Source of the DNA: Streptomyces cyaneochromogenes
GTDB lineage: Bacteria > Actinomycetota > Actinomycetes > Streptomycetales > Streptomycetaceae
DNA length: 64,000 nucleotides
Assembly (NCBI RefSeq): GCF_003963535.1
Contig: NZ_CP034539.1
Location: forward strand, 1,984,001-2,048,000
Direction: 5' to 3'
In this document: piece by piece, positions 55,244 to 63,180 of the stretch
Position numbering within the stretch: the stretch's first letter is position 1
Layout of the letters: every line of letters starts with the position of its first letter
The notes under the pieces: generated by a model
Seen by the model: only the letters and a program-made list of their open reading frames with translations
What the model was told of the DNA's origin: nothing
The model's database searches: none
Position numbers and translations under genes: made by a program

Positions 55244-57070
55244 TCACCCGGCCGCCTGGCTCTTGTGCTCCGATCCGGCGACCGGGGCCCACTGGTCCAG
55301 CAGGCCCGGGTTCTGCTTCAGCCAGGTGCGGACGGCGTCCTGCTCCTTGCCCTTGCCCGCCTTCGTGATCTGCGACTCCAGGCCGGTGAGCTGCCGCTCG
55401 GTCATGGAGAAGTCCTTCAGCCACTTGCCGACCTCGGGGTTGTCCGCGGCGAAGCCCTTGCGCGCGAGGGTGTGCACACCGTCGCCCTTGCCCCAGGCGC
55501 CCTTGGGGTCCTTGAGCTTGTTCAGGTCGTAGTCGCTGTACGCCCAGTGCGGCGACCAGAGCGTGACGACGACGGGCTCCTTCTTGGCGTACGCGCGCTT
55601 GAGCTCGGCGAGCATCGCGGGCGTCGAGCCGTCCACGACGTCGTACTCGCCCTGAAGGCCGTACTCCTTGAGGACCTTGTCCTTGAGCATGCCCATCATT
55701 CCGGCGCTCGGCTCGATGCCGATGATCCTGCCCTTGAACTTGGCGGCGTTGCCCTTGAGGTCCTCCAGGGAGTCGACGCCCTTCACGTACGACGGGACGC
55801 TGAGCTCCAGCGAGGTGGGGCCGTACCAGGAGCCGAGGTCCTCGAGCCGGTTCCCGTACTTCTTCCAGTACTCGGCGTGGGTGGTGGGCAGCCAGGCGTC
55901 CGTCTGGAAGTCGAGCTGGCCGGTGGCGACGCCGGTGTACAGGGGGCCCGCGGCGTACTGGGTGGTGGTGACCTTGAAGCCGCGCTGCTCCAGGAGCTCC
56001 TTCCACAGGTACGTCGAGGCGATGCCCTCGTCCCACGGGATGTAGCCGAGCTTGATCTCCTTGCCCTTGCCGACGTTCGTGGCGGAGGCCTCGGCGGTGC
56101 CGGCGGTGGGGCCGAAGACGCCCAGGCCGCCCGCGACCAGGGCCAGGACGGCCACTCCGGCGACGGCGACGACCGGGCGGGGGCGGTGGTTCCAGACCTT
56201 GGTGCCGCCCGCGGCGCGGGCCTTGGCGGCGGTGCGGCGGCCGAGCGGGGAGATCTGCGCGCCGAGCGCGCCGGTGATGCGGTCCAGGTAGATGGCGAGG
56301 ACGACGATGCCGACGCCCGCCTCGAAGCCGAAGCCGATGTCGAGCTGCCCGATGGCCTCGTTGACCGCGCCGCCGAGGCCGCCGGTGCCGACCATGCCGG
56401 CGATGACGACCATCGACAGGCTCAGCATGATGACCTGGTTGATGCCCGCCATGATCGTCGGCAGGGCGAGCGGCAGCTGGACCCGCAGCAGGGTGTCGCG
56501 GGGTGTGGTGCCGAAGGCCTCGGCGGCCTCGACCAGTTCCGCGTCGACCTGCCGGATGCCCAGCTCGGTCATGCGCACACCGGGGGCGAGCGCGAAGATC
56601 AGGGTGGCGATGACACCGGCGGCGGTGCCCAGGCCGAAGAAGAGGATGGCCGGGATCAGCAGCACCATCGAGGGCATCGTCTGGAGCAGGTCCAGGACGG
56701 GCCGTACGGCCGCGCTGACCGCCTTGGAGCGGGCCGCCCAGATGCCCAGCGGGATCGAGATCACCAGCGCGATGACCGTCGCCACCAGCACCAGGGCCAG
56801 CGTCGACATGGCCCGGTCCCACAGGTCGAGCGAGTCGACCAGCGCGAAACCGGCGAAGCCGAGGACGCCCGCGACCAGGCCGCGCAGCCACCAGGCCAGC
56901 ACGGCGAGGATGCCCGCGAGGAGCAGGGGCTCGGGGGCGGTCAGGACGGCGTTGACGCCGTCGTACATGCCCTCCACGACCGCTTTGATCGCGTCGAAGA
57001 GCCAGCCCATGTGGGCGACGAGCCAGTCCACACCGGAGTCGACCCAGTCGCCGAGACGCAGCCTAGGCAT
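55244..57070 (-). CDS. Glycine betaine/proline betaine ABC transporter, fused permease and substrate-binding protein
   Basis: 608 residues. N-terminal permease (about 1-290): several helices with MSTLALVLVATVIALVISIPLG and the EAA-type loop EAFGTTPRDTLLRVQLPLALP. A linking membrane helix follows (VVAVAGVAVLALVAGGLGVFG). The C-terminal OpuAC-type binding domain contains KLGYIPWDEGIASTYLWKEL, AWLPTTHAEYWKKYG and VVVTLWSPHWAYSDYDL, with aromatic Trp/Tyr residues for the quaternary ammonium cage. The binding domain is thus displayed outside and tethered. Permease-binding fusions of this order occur in Lactococcus OpuA. The start overlaps the ATPase gene by 8 nt. Confidence 0.95.
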   Translation of the reverse strand: MPRLRLGDWVDSGVDWLVAHMGWLFDAIKAVVEGMYDGVNAVLTAPEPLLLAGILAVLAWWLRGLVAGVLGFAGFALVDSLDLWDRAMSTLALVLVATVIALVISIPLGIWAARSKAVSAAVRPVLDLLQTMPSMVLLIPAILFFGLGTAAGVIATLIFALAPGVRMTELGIRQVDAELVEAAEAFGTTPRDTLLRVQLPLALPTIMAGINQVIMLSLSMVVIAGMVGTGGLGGAVNEAIGQLDIGFGFEAGVGIVVLAIYLDRITGALGAQISPLGRRTAAKARAAGGTKVWNHRPRPVVAVAGVAVLALVAGGLGVFGPTAGTAEASATNVGKGKEIKLGYIPWDEGIASTYLWKELLEQRGFKVTTTQYAAGPLYTGVATGQLDFQTDAWLPTTHAEYWKKYGNRLEDLGSWYGPTSLELSVPSYVKGVDSLEDLKGNAAKFKGRIIGIEPSAGMMGMLKDKVLKEYGLQGEYDVVDGSTPAMLAELKRAYAKKEPVVVTLWSPHWAYSDYDLNKLKDPKGAWGKGDGVHTLARKGFAADNPEVGKWLKDFSMTERQLTGLESQITKAGKGKEQDAVRTWLKQNPGLLDQWAPVAGSEHKSQAAG

Positions 57071-58139
57071 GGGCGATCACCTTGCCCTCCGGGCTGTCGC
57101 AGGGCGCGGGTTCTGCGCTCTCGTCGCCGAGGAAGCCGACCAGCCGCTGCCGCGGCACGACGCCGATGACCTTGTTGTCCTCGTCCACGACCGAGACACG
57201 GTGCGACAGCCGGGCACTGATCGCGCACAGCTCCGCGAAGGTCGTGTCCCGGGTGGCGGTCTCGCAGGCGCAGAGGGGGGCGCCGGCGGTGACCGAGGTG
57301 TCCATGAGCGCGCTCGCGGTCAGCACGCGGGAGCGGTCGACGTCCTGGATGAAGGAGGCGACGTAGTCGTTCGCCGGGCGCAGGAGGATGTCCTCCGCCG
57401 AACCGGTCTGGACGATTCGGCCGTCGCGCATGACCGCGATGCGGTCGCCGAGGCGCATGGCCTCGTTCAGGTCGTGGGTGATGAAGACGATCGTCTTCTT
57501 CAGGGTGCGCTGCAGTTCGAGCAGCTGGTCCTGCATGTCGCGGCGGATCAGCGGGTCGAGCGCGCTGAAGGACTCGTCCATGAGGAGCAGGTCGGCGTCG
57601 GTGGCGAGGGCGCGGGCCAGGCCCACGCGCTGCTGCATACCGCCGGACAGCTCGTCGGGCCAGGACTTCTCCCACCCGGCCAGTCCGCACAGGGCCAGCG
57701 CCTCGCCGGCGCGCTTCTCGCGCTCGGCGCGGGGCACGCCCTGCACGGCCAGGCCGTAGGCGGCGTTCTCCAGCACGCTGCGGTGCGGGAAGAGCGCGAA
57801 GTGCTGGAAGACCATGCTGATCTTCTTCGCGCGGACCTGGCGCAGCTCGCGGTCGCTCAGCGCGGTCAGGTCCTGGCCGTCGAAGCGGACGTGGCCCGCG
57901 GTCGGCTCCAGCAGCCCGTTGAGCATGCGCAGCAGGGTGGACTTGCCGGATCCGGACAGGCCCATGACGACGAAGATCTGGCCCGGCTCCACGGTGAAGG
58001 AGGCGTCGATCACGGCGGCGGTGATGCCGTCGGCCCGCAGCTCCTCCCGGTCGGCCCCTTGCCGGAGCCGCTCGACAGATTCTTGCGGTCGTCTGCCGAA
58101 CACCTTGTGGAGATGTTCGGCCTCAAGCCTGGCTGACAC
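57063..58139 (-). CDS. Glycine betaine/proline betaine ABC transporter ATPase with CBS domain
   Basis: 358 residues. Walker A GLSGSGKSTLLRML, Q-loop VFQHFALFPHRSV, signature DELSGGMQQRVGLARAL, Walker B LLLMDESFSALDPLIR and H-loop FITHDLNEAM. The C-terminal region (about 285-345) has a CBS-like segment (LCAISARLSHRVSVVDEDNKVIG), which in OpuA-type ATPases senses ionic strength. The GTG start at 58139 has GAGGTACCT upstream. First gene of the two-gene operon, used for osmoprotection. Confidence 0.95.
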   Translation of the reverse strand: MSARLEAEHLHKVFGRRPQESVERLRQGADREELRADGITAAVIDASFTVEPGQIFVVMGLSGSGKSTLLRMLNGLLEPTAGHVRFDGQDLTALSDRELRQVRAKKISMVFQHFALFPHRSVLENAAYGLAVQGVPRAEREKRAGEALALCGLAGWEKSWPDELSGGMQQRVGLARALATDADLLLMDESFSALDPLIRRDMQDQLLELQRTLKKTIVFITHDLNEAMRLGDRIAVMRDGRIVQTGSAEDILLRPANDYVASFIQDVDRSRVLTASALMDTSVTAGAPLCACETATRDTTFAELCAISARLSHRVSVVDEDNKVIGVVPRQRLVGFLGDESAEPAPCDSPEGKVIAHA

Positions 58140-58282
58140 AGGTACCTCTTGTCTCGACGGCAGATGAAGGGAGCGACGACCGGACGGTTGAACGCGCAAC
58201 CGGCCTCACTCCGAGGCCGCGCCTGCCCGGGTTCTCCGGGTACAAACGCGCAAGTGGTCCAGGCCACAGAAATGGCATACGA

Positions 58283-58296
58283 CGCAACTCGTTGCG
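58283..58296. promoter_or_regulatory. CGCAAC-TC-GTTGCG dyad upstream of the betaine transporter operon
   Basis: A 6+6 bp perfect inverted repeat with a 2-bp centre, 144 nt before the ATPase start and 65 nt before the divergent exonuclease gene. Candidate operator; the binding protein is unknown. Confidence 0.5.
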
Positions 58297-58360
58297 CAGG
58301 ACAGCGCACTCCGCGGACCGCTGTCAGTGCCGTACGGCGTGACTGTCAGTGGCTTGCGGC

Positions 58361-59293
58361 ATGATGCGTGGCGTGACCGGACGACTGATGCTCCTCGACA
58401 CCGCCTCGCTCTACTTCCGCGCCTATTTCGGCGTCCCGGACTCCGTGAAGGCCCCGGACGGCACGCCGGTGAACGCCGTGCGCGGGCTCCTCGACTTCAT
58501 CGACCGCCTGGTCAAGGACCACCGCCCGGACGCGCTGGTGGCCTGCATGGACGCCGACTGGCGGCCCCAGTGGCGGGTCGACCTGATCCCGTCCTACAAG
58601 GCGCACCGCGTGGCCGAGGAGCACGAGGCCGGGCCGGACGAGGAGGAGGTGCCGGACACGCTGTCGCCGCAGGTGCCGGTCATCGAGGCCGTCCTCGACG
58701 CGCTCGGCATCGCGCGCGTGGGGGTCGAGGGGTACGAGGCGGACGACGTGATCGGCACGTTCACGGCGCGGGCGCGGGGCCCGGTCGACATCGTCACCGG
58801 CGACCGTGACCTGTACCAGCTGGTGGACGACGCGCGCGGGGTGCGGGTGCTGTACCCGCTCAAGGGCGTGGGCACGCTCCAGCTCACCGACGAGGCGTGG
58901 CTGCGCGAGAAGTACGGCGTGGACGGCCGGGGGTACGCGGATCTGGCGCTGCTGCGCGGCGACCCCAGCGACGGTCTGCCGGGCGTGCCGGGGATCGGCG
59001 AGAAGACGGCCGCGAAGCTGTTGGCCGAATTCGGCGACCTGGCCGGGATCATGGCCGCGGTCGACGACCCCAAGGCGAAGCTCACGCCCTCGCAGCGCAA
59101 GCGGCTGGACGAGTCCCGGCCGTACGTCGCCGTCGCGCCGACGGTGGTGCGGGTCGCGGGCGATGTGCCGCTGCCGGATGTCGACACGACGCTTCCGCGC
59201 GCGCCCCGGGATTCGGCCGGACTGGACGAACTGGCCGTGCGGTGGGGGCTGGGCGGGTCGCTGCAGCGGCTGCTCGGGACGCTGGGGGCGTGA
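58361..59293 (+). CDS. Stand-alone 5'-3' exonuclease (PolA N-domain type)
   Basis: 310 residues. Metal-site acids in LMLLDTASLYFRAYFGV, GVEGYEADDVIGTFTA and DIVTGDRDLYQLV; the helix-three-turn-helix is in RGDPSDGLPGVPGIGEKTAAKLL. This is the FEN-like domain of DNA polymerase I without the polymerase, so it would remove flaps or RNA primers. Start is ambiguous among ATG 58361, ATG 58364 and GTG 58373, and all lack a good ribosome binding site, so a leaderless message is possible. Divergent from the Opu operon. Confidence 0.92.
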   Translation: MMRGVTGRLMLLDTASLYFRAYFGVPDSVKAPDGTPVNAVRGLLDFIDRLVKDHRPDALVACMDADWRPQWRVDLIPSYKAHRVAEEHEAGPDEEEVPDTLSPQVPVIEAVLDALGIARVGVEGYEADDVIGTFTARARGPVDIVTGDRDLYQLVDDARGVRVLYPLKGVGTLQLTDEAWLREKYGVDGRGYADLALLRGDPSDGLPGVPGIGEKTAAKLLAEFGDLAGIMAAVDDPKAKLTPSQRKRLDESRPYVAVAPTVVRVAGDVPLPDVDTTLPRAPRDSAGLDELAVRWGLGGSLQRLLGTLGA

Positions 59294-59405
59294 AGGGCGC
59301 GATTTGGTGAATGGGGTTCACGGTGCGGGGAATTCGGTCCCTGTGTACGCGACATGCACCCTTTCATGAACGTCCATAGCGGCATTCGCCAGGCGGAGGT
59401 GCTAA

Positions 59406-59421
59406 CTTAGGTAAACCTAAG
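59406..59421. promoter_or_regulatory. Iron-box-like palindrome CTTAGGT-AA-ACCTAAG
   Basis: Seven-base perfect arms around AA, 23 nt before the start of the siderophore-interacting protein gene. It resembles the TTAGG...CCTAA core of DmdR/IdeR iron boxes. Confidence 0.7.
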
Positions 59422-59443
59422 CTTGGAACGAGGGAGGCCAGTG

Positions 59444-60289
59444 ATGGCACTACGCCCTGCCCGCAAGCCGCGGAAGCCCCACTCCGCGCAGGTCATCCGT
59501 ACCGAACGGCTGACCCCGCACATGCAGCGTGTGGTGCTGGGCGGTGAGGGGCTCGACGAGTTCGCGGCGGACACCTGCACGGACCATTACGTCAAGATCC
59601 TGTTCTCTCCCGCCGGTGTGAGCTACCCCGAGCCCTTCGACCTGGAGCGCATCCGCGAGGAGCTGCCGCGCGAACAGTGGCCGGTGACGCGGACGTACAC
59701 CGTGCGGGCCTGGGACCCCGAGCACCGTGAGCTGACGCTGGACTTCGTGCTGCACGGCGAGGAGGGCCTGGCCGGCCCCTGGGCCTTGCGCGCCCGGCCG
59801 GGCGAAGTCGTGCGGTTCATGGGCCCCGGCGGCGCCTACGCCCCCGACCCGGACGCCGACTGGCATCTGCTCGTCGGCGACGAGAGCGCGCTGCCCGCGA
59901 TCGCCCGCTCCCTGGAGTCGCTGCCCGACGGCGCCACGGCGTACGCCTTCGTGGAGATCGCCGGCCCCGAGGAGGAGCAGAAGATCGACTCCGATGTGGA
60001 GGTCATCTGGCTGCACCGCGGCTCCCGTCCCGTCGGCGAGGCACTGGTCGAGGCCGTACGCACGCTGGACTTCCCCGAGGGCCGGGTGCACGCGTTCGTG
60101 CACGGCGAGGCGCACTTCGTGAAGCAGTTGCGCCACCTGCTGCGGGTCGAGCACGGCGTACCCCGGGAGGACCTGTCGATCTCCGGCTACTGGCGGCTCG
60201 GCCACAACGAGGACGGCTGGCAGGCTTCCAAGCGGGACTGGAACGCACGGATCGAGGCGGAGCAGGAGGGGGCGGCGCCGGCCGCGTGA
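59444..60289 (+). CDS. Siderophore-interacting protein (FAD-dependent ferric-siderophore reductase)
   Basis: 281 residues of the SIP family: N-terminal FAD-binding barrel (TPHMQRVVLGGEGLDEFA, PVTRTYTVRAWDPEHRELTL, FVLHGEEGLAGPWALRA) and C-terminal NAD(P)H-binding domain (LLVGDESALPAIARSLESLP, AFVEIAGPEEEQ, and the terminal SISGYWRLGHNEDGW). It reduces ferric siderophores in the cytoplasm to release iron. The ATG at 59444 has GGGAGG upstream; a GTG one codon earlier is possible. The adjacent iron-box palindrome suggests DmdR1-type iron repression. Confidence 0.94.
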   Translation: MALRPARKPRKPHSAQVIRTERLTPHMQRVVLGGEGLDEFAADTCTDHYVKILFSPAGVSYPEPFDLERIREELPREQWPVTRTYTVRAWDPEHRELTLDFVLHGEEGLAGPWALRARPGEVVRFMGPGGAYAPDPDADWHLLVGDESALPAIARSLESLPDGATAYAFVEIAGPEEEQKIDSDVEVIWLHRGSRPVGEALVEAVRTLDFPEGRVHAFVHGEAHFVKQLRHLLRVEHGVPREDLSISGYWRLGHNEDGWQASKRDWNARIEAEQEGAAPAA

Positions 60290-60300
60290 GACTCCTCGAA

Positions 60301-60330
60301 AGGGGCGGCACTTCCAGAAGTGCCGCCCCT
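60301..60330. terminator. 14-bp bidirectional terminator hairpin
   Basis: AGGGGCGGCACTTC (60301-60314) pairs with GAAGTGCCGCCCCT (60317-60330). It lies between the convergent SIP and ABC permease genes, with TTCGTCGT after the stem on the plus side. Confidence 0.85.
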
Positions 60331-60348
60331 TCGTCGTACCCGGGACGC

Positions 60349-61125
60349 TCAGACGGACCGCTGGTACGAGCGGAACGTCCGTATCGACAGCCACACCGCC
60401 GCGACCGCCAGCGCCAGCAGACCTCCGCCCCGGAGGGCGACGTCACCCCAGTCGGGGTTCCCGGACATGGCCGAACGGCCCGCCACCATCGCCCAGTTGA
60501 GCGGGTTGAGGTCGGCGACGTGCCGCATCCAGTCGGGCATCTGCGACGGCGCCATGAAGGCGGAGGACAGGAAGGTCAGCGGCAGCAGCAGGAAGGTGTT
60601 GATGCCGATGATCGACTCCCGCTCCCGCACGAGCATCCCCAGCGCGTTGGACAGCGCCCCGAAGATCGTCCCGAGCAGGACCGAGGCGACGACCAGCACG
60701 GCGATCCCGCCGACACCGCCCGGACAGTCGGCCCCGCCCAGCAGGCCGAGCAGCACGATGACGACCGACTGCAGGGCGGTGACCAGGCCGTTGTTGACGA
60801 CGTTGCCGTTCATCAGGGCGGCTCGACTGACCGGGGTGGTCAGGAACCGGTCGAGCGTGCCCCGCTGGATCTCGTCGAGCGTGCCCATCCCGGCCCACAG
60901 GTTGGAGCTGAGGGCGCTCATCACGACGACGCCCGGCACCAGGTAGTCGAGGTAGGAGGTGGTGCCGAAGCCGCCGAGCTCGATGACCTTCTTGAAGAGG
61001 CTGCCGAACAGGAACAGCCAGATCACCGGCTGGATCAGGGTGATGACGGCATAGGCGGGCTGGCGTACGAACACCATGAGTTGACGTTGCGTCATGTACC
61101 AGGTCTGGGCGACGGCGGTGCTCAT
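60349..61125 (-). CDS. DrrB-type ABC-2 exporter permease
   Basis: 258 residues, six membrane helices in ABC-2 layout. An N-terminal RQLMVFVRQPAYAVITLIQPVIWLFLFG comes first, then EIQRGTLDRFLTTPVSRAALM (cytoplasmic loop) and LSSAFMAPSQMPDWMRHVADLNPLNW (conserved C-terminal region of drug exporters). It pairs with the ATPase encoded just upstream. ATG 61125 overlaps the ATPase stop in ATGA. DrrAB-type transporters export anthracyclines and other lipophilic drugs; the substrate is unknown. Confidence 0.93.
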   Translation of the reverse strand: MSTAVAQTWYMTQRQLMVFVRQPAYAVITLIQPVIWLFLFGSLFKKVIELGGFGTTSYLDYLVPGVVVMSALSSNLWAGMGTLDEIQRGTLDRFLTTPVSRAALMNGNVVNNGLVTALQSVVIVLLGLLGGADCPGGVGGIAVLVVASVLLGTIFGALSNALGMLVRERESIIGINTFLLLPLTFLSSAFMAPSQMPDWMRHVADLNPLNWAMVAGRSAMSGNPDWGDVALRGGGLLALAVAAVWLSIRTFRSYQRSV

Positions 61126-62159
61126 CGCGCACCTCCGGTCGCGGCCAGGACGAGATCCTCGGCGCCTTCGGCCTCGGCTTCGGCCTCCGAGTAACGGCGG
61201 CCGGCGTAGCGGAGGTAGACGTCGTCGAGGGACGGGCGGGCGACGGTCGCGGTGGCGACGCCGACCCCGGCGCGTTCGAGCGCGGCGAGGAGCGCGGGCA
61301 TCGCGGCGGCGCCCTGGTCGGCACGGACGCTCACGCGGCGCCCGTCGACCAGCACCTCGTGCACGCCGGGCAACCCGCCGAGGGCGCCCCTGAGCAGCGT
61401 ACGACCGGCTTCGCCGACCGCTCCGCGCAGTTCCACATGGACGGCGTCGCCGCGCAGTTCGCCCTTGAGGGAGTCCGGGGTGCCCGCCACGACGACCCGG
61501 CCCCGGTCGACGATCGCGATGCGCTCGGCGAGCCGGTCGGCCTCCTCCAGATAGTGCGTGGTGAGCAGGACCGTCAGGCCGTCCTCCCCGGCCAGTCGGC
61601 CGATCTCGTCCCACATCGCGGCGCGGGTCTCGGGGTCGAGGCCGGTGGTGGGCTCGTCGAGGAACAGCACCTCGGGCCGGTGCACCAGGCCGAGGGCGAC
61701 GTCGAGGCGGCGGCGCATCCCGCCGGAGTACCCCTTGACCGGGCGGTCGGCGGCGTCGGCGAGCCGGAAGCGGTCGAGCAGCTCGGTGACCCGACGAGCG
61801 AGGTCGGTGCGGCCCAAACCGTAGAGCCGTCCCTGGAGTTGGAGGTTCTCACGGCCGGTGGCGACCGGATCGGCGCCGGAGTTCTGGGCGACCACGCCGA
61901 TCGCGCGCCGCACCCGGTCCGGGTGGCGCAGCACGTCGTGCCCGGCGACGGTGGCCGAGCCGGAGTCGGGGCGGGCCAGGGTGGTGAGGATCTTGACGGT
62001 GCTCGACTTGCCGGCGCCGTTGGGCCCGAGGAGGCCGAAGACCGTTCCCGGCTCGACGGTGATGTCCATGCCGTTGAGGGCGTAGACATCGCCGTAGGTC
62101 TTGATGAGTTGACGTGCCTCGACCGCGGGCACGCGGGTGGCACTGGTGCTGGTACTCAT
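61122..62159 (-). CDS. DrrA-type ABC exporter ATPase
   Basis: 345 residues. Walker A GLLGPNGAGKSSTVKIL, Q-loop GVVAQNSGADPVAT, signature VKGYSGGMRRRLDVALGL, Walker B VLFLDEPTTGLDPETR and H-loop LLTTHYLEEADRL. The C-terminal ~120-residue domain (DAVHVELRGAVGEAGRTLL, PSLDDVYLRYAGR) is the DrrA-family regulatory tail, ending in a short Glu/Ala extension. ATG 62159. The PadR gene lies upstream in the same direction with a hairpin between. Confidence 0.94.
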   Translation of the reverse strand: MSTSTSATRVPAVEARQLIKTYGDVYALNGMDITVEPGTVFGLLGPNGAGKSSTVKILTTLARPDSGSATVAGHDVLRHPDRVRRAIGVVAQNSGADPVATGRENLQLQGRLYGLGRTDLARRVTELLDRFRLADAADRPVKGYSGGMRRRLDVALGLVHRPEVLFLDEPTTGLDPETRAAMWDEIGRLAGEDGLTVLLTTHYLEEADRLAERIAIVDRGRVVVAGTPDSLKGELRGDAVHVELRGAVGEAGRTLLRGALGGLPGVHEVLVDGRRVSVRADQGAAAMPALLAALERAGVGVATATVARPSLDDVYLRYAGRRYSEAEAEAEGAEDLVLAATGGAR

Positions 62160-62269
62160 GACGACTGCTCTCCTGGTGAGCGGATGTGTGATCGATCCGC
62201 GTGAGCAGTGCCGGGCTATCCTGGGTGTGCCGCACCTCGATGACCCGGTTCTGCCACGGCGGATCCGTT

Positions 62270-62318
62270 TCGGGGTTCGAGACCCCGGCGGAGCTGCTGC
62301 AACAGCCCCGCCGGGGTC
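62270..62318. promoter_or_regulatory. Two overlapping alternative hairpins between padR and the exporter ATPase
   Basis: CGGGG-TTCGAGA-CCCCG (about 62270-62286) and the longer stem GACCCCGGCGG / CCGCCGGGGTC (from about 62280 to 62318) share the CCCCG segment, so only one can form. The plus-strand side of the longer stem is followed by TTTC. Confidence 0.45.
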
Positions 62319-62322
62319 TTTC

Positions 62323-62946
62323 TCATGTCGTGAACTCGGCCGGCAACTCCCCCGTTTCATGGAAGCGCCGCCACTCCTCGACGCCGGGCAGCTCGCCCTT
62401 CCTGGTCTCGTCGAGGAAGCCTCGGACCCACTCCGCCTGCGCCTCGACCATGTGCAGTTGGTACTCGACCTCGACGAGGAAGAGCCGCGGCAGCGTCTCG
62501 CAGAGCTTCTCCAGTGCGCCCCGGCCGCTCGCCACCTGCACCTCCAGCGAGCTGAGCCGCATCTCGAGCAGCCGCACCACCTCGTCGGGGGGCAGCGCCG
62601 CCATCAAGGAGAGGGCCGTCTCGAAGATCGGGTACTCCTTCGCCGGGATGGCGAGCAGGTCGGACAGCCACTCGGCCATCTCCTCGCGCCCTGCGTCGGT
62701 GAGCCCGTAGACCGTGCGCTCGGGGCGGTTGCCCTGGCGTTCCACACCGGTCACCTCGACGAAGCCGTGCTTCTCGAGGTTCTGCACGACCGTGTACAGC
62801 GAGCCGTAGTTGGTCTTCGTGCTGACGTCCTTGCCCTGACTGCGCAGGGTCTGGGCGATCTCGTACGGATGCATCGGCTTCTGCCAGAGGGTCGTCATCA
62901 CGGCGAGCGCCAGCGGGTTGGTGAGCTTGCGGCGTTTCCCCGTCAT
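62323..62946 (-). CDS. PadR family transcriptional regulator
   Basis: 207 residues. N-terminal winged helix (NPLALAVMTTLWQKPMHPYE, TKTNYGSLYTVVQNLEKHGF, ERTVYGLTDAGREEMAEWL) and a C-terminal helical dimerisation domain of PadR subfamily-1 type (FETALSLMAALPPDEVVRLL). PadR proteins usually repress neighbouring drug exporters and themselves until ligand binds. ATG 62946 has GAGGTGG upstream. The DrrAB-type genes follow, so this is their likely regulator. Confidence 0.93.
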   Translation of the reverse strand: MTGKRRKLTNPLALAVMTTLWQKPMHPYEIAQTLRSQGKDVSTKTNYGSLYTVVQNLEKHGFVEVTGVERQGNRPERTVYGLTDAGREEMAEWLSDLLAIPAKEYPIFETALSLMAALPPDEVVRLLEMRLSSLEVQVASGRGALEKLCETLPRLFLVEVEYQLHMVEAQAEWVRGFLDETRKGELPGVEEWRRFHETGELPAEFTT

Positions 62947-62979
62947 GGTGACCACCTCGCTGCCGAATATCCGTGGCCG

Positions 62980-63027
62980 AACATATCGCGACTCGACCGA
63001 AAGCGTCAATAGACACGATGTATCGCG
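62980..63027 (-). promoter_or_regulatory. padR promoter with repeated CGCGATA motifs
   Basis: Minus strand: TTGACG (63004-63009), an 18-nt spacer, then TATGTT (62980-62985). CGCGATA occurs at 62984-62990, over the -10, and at 63021-63027, upstream of the -35. They are candidate PadR half-sites for autorepression. Confidence 0.6.
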
Positions 63028-63067
63028 TTCTGGAGGTCGCCACAAGAGGCCACCGGCGCCTGTCGTG

Positions 63068-63144
63068 AGAAATTAGGATCGACTCGGACATGAGCACGTC
63101 ATGCGTTCGAAACAGCCCCTCCCTAATTTCTGTCGCCCGACAGG
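63068..63144 (+). promoter_or_regulatory. Structured upstream region of the APC permease gene
   Basis: AGAAATTAGG (63068-63077) pairs with CCTAATTTCT (63122-63131) around CATGA-GCACG-TCATG (about 63090-63104). CTGTCG-CC-CGACAG follows at 63130-63143. This AT-rich patch is unlike the surroundings. It could be operator DNA or a folded leader RNA. Confidence 0.45.
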
Positions 63145-63180
63145 AATTCTTGCGCCGCTGTGCGAAAGCAGGTTGCCGCC

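Noticed and set aside
62265..62295. T-arm-like sequence (CGGGG-TTCGAGA-CCCCG) suggesting a tRNA
   Set aside because: No matching acceptor strand, D-arm or anticodon arm is found at the right distance on either strand. It is better explained as one of two alternative hairpins.
63061..63180. Possible guanidine riboswitch before the APC permease
   Set aside because: The conserved ykkC sequence blocks are absent and there are no paired ACGR-loop hairpins. Only generic inverted repeats are seen.
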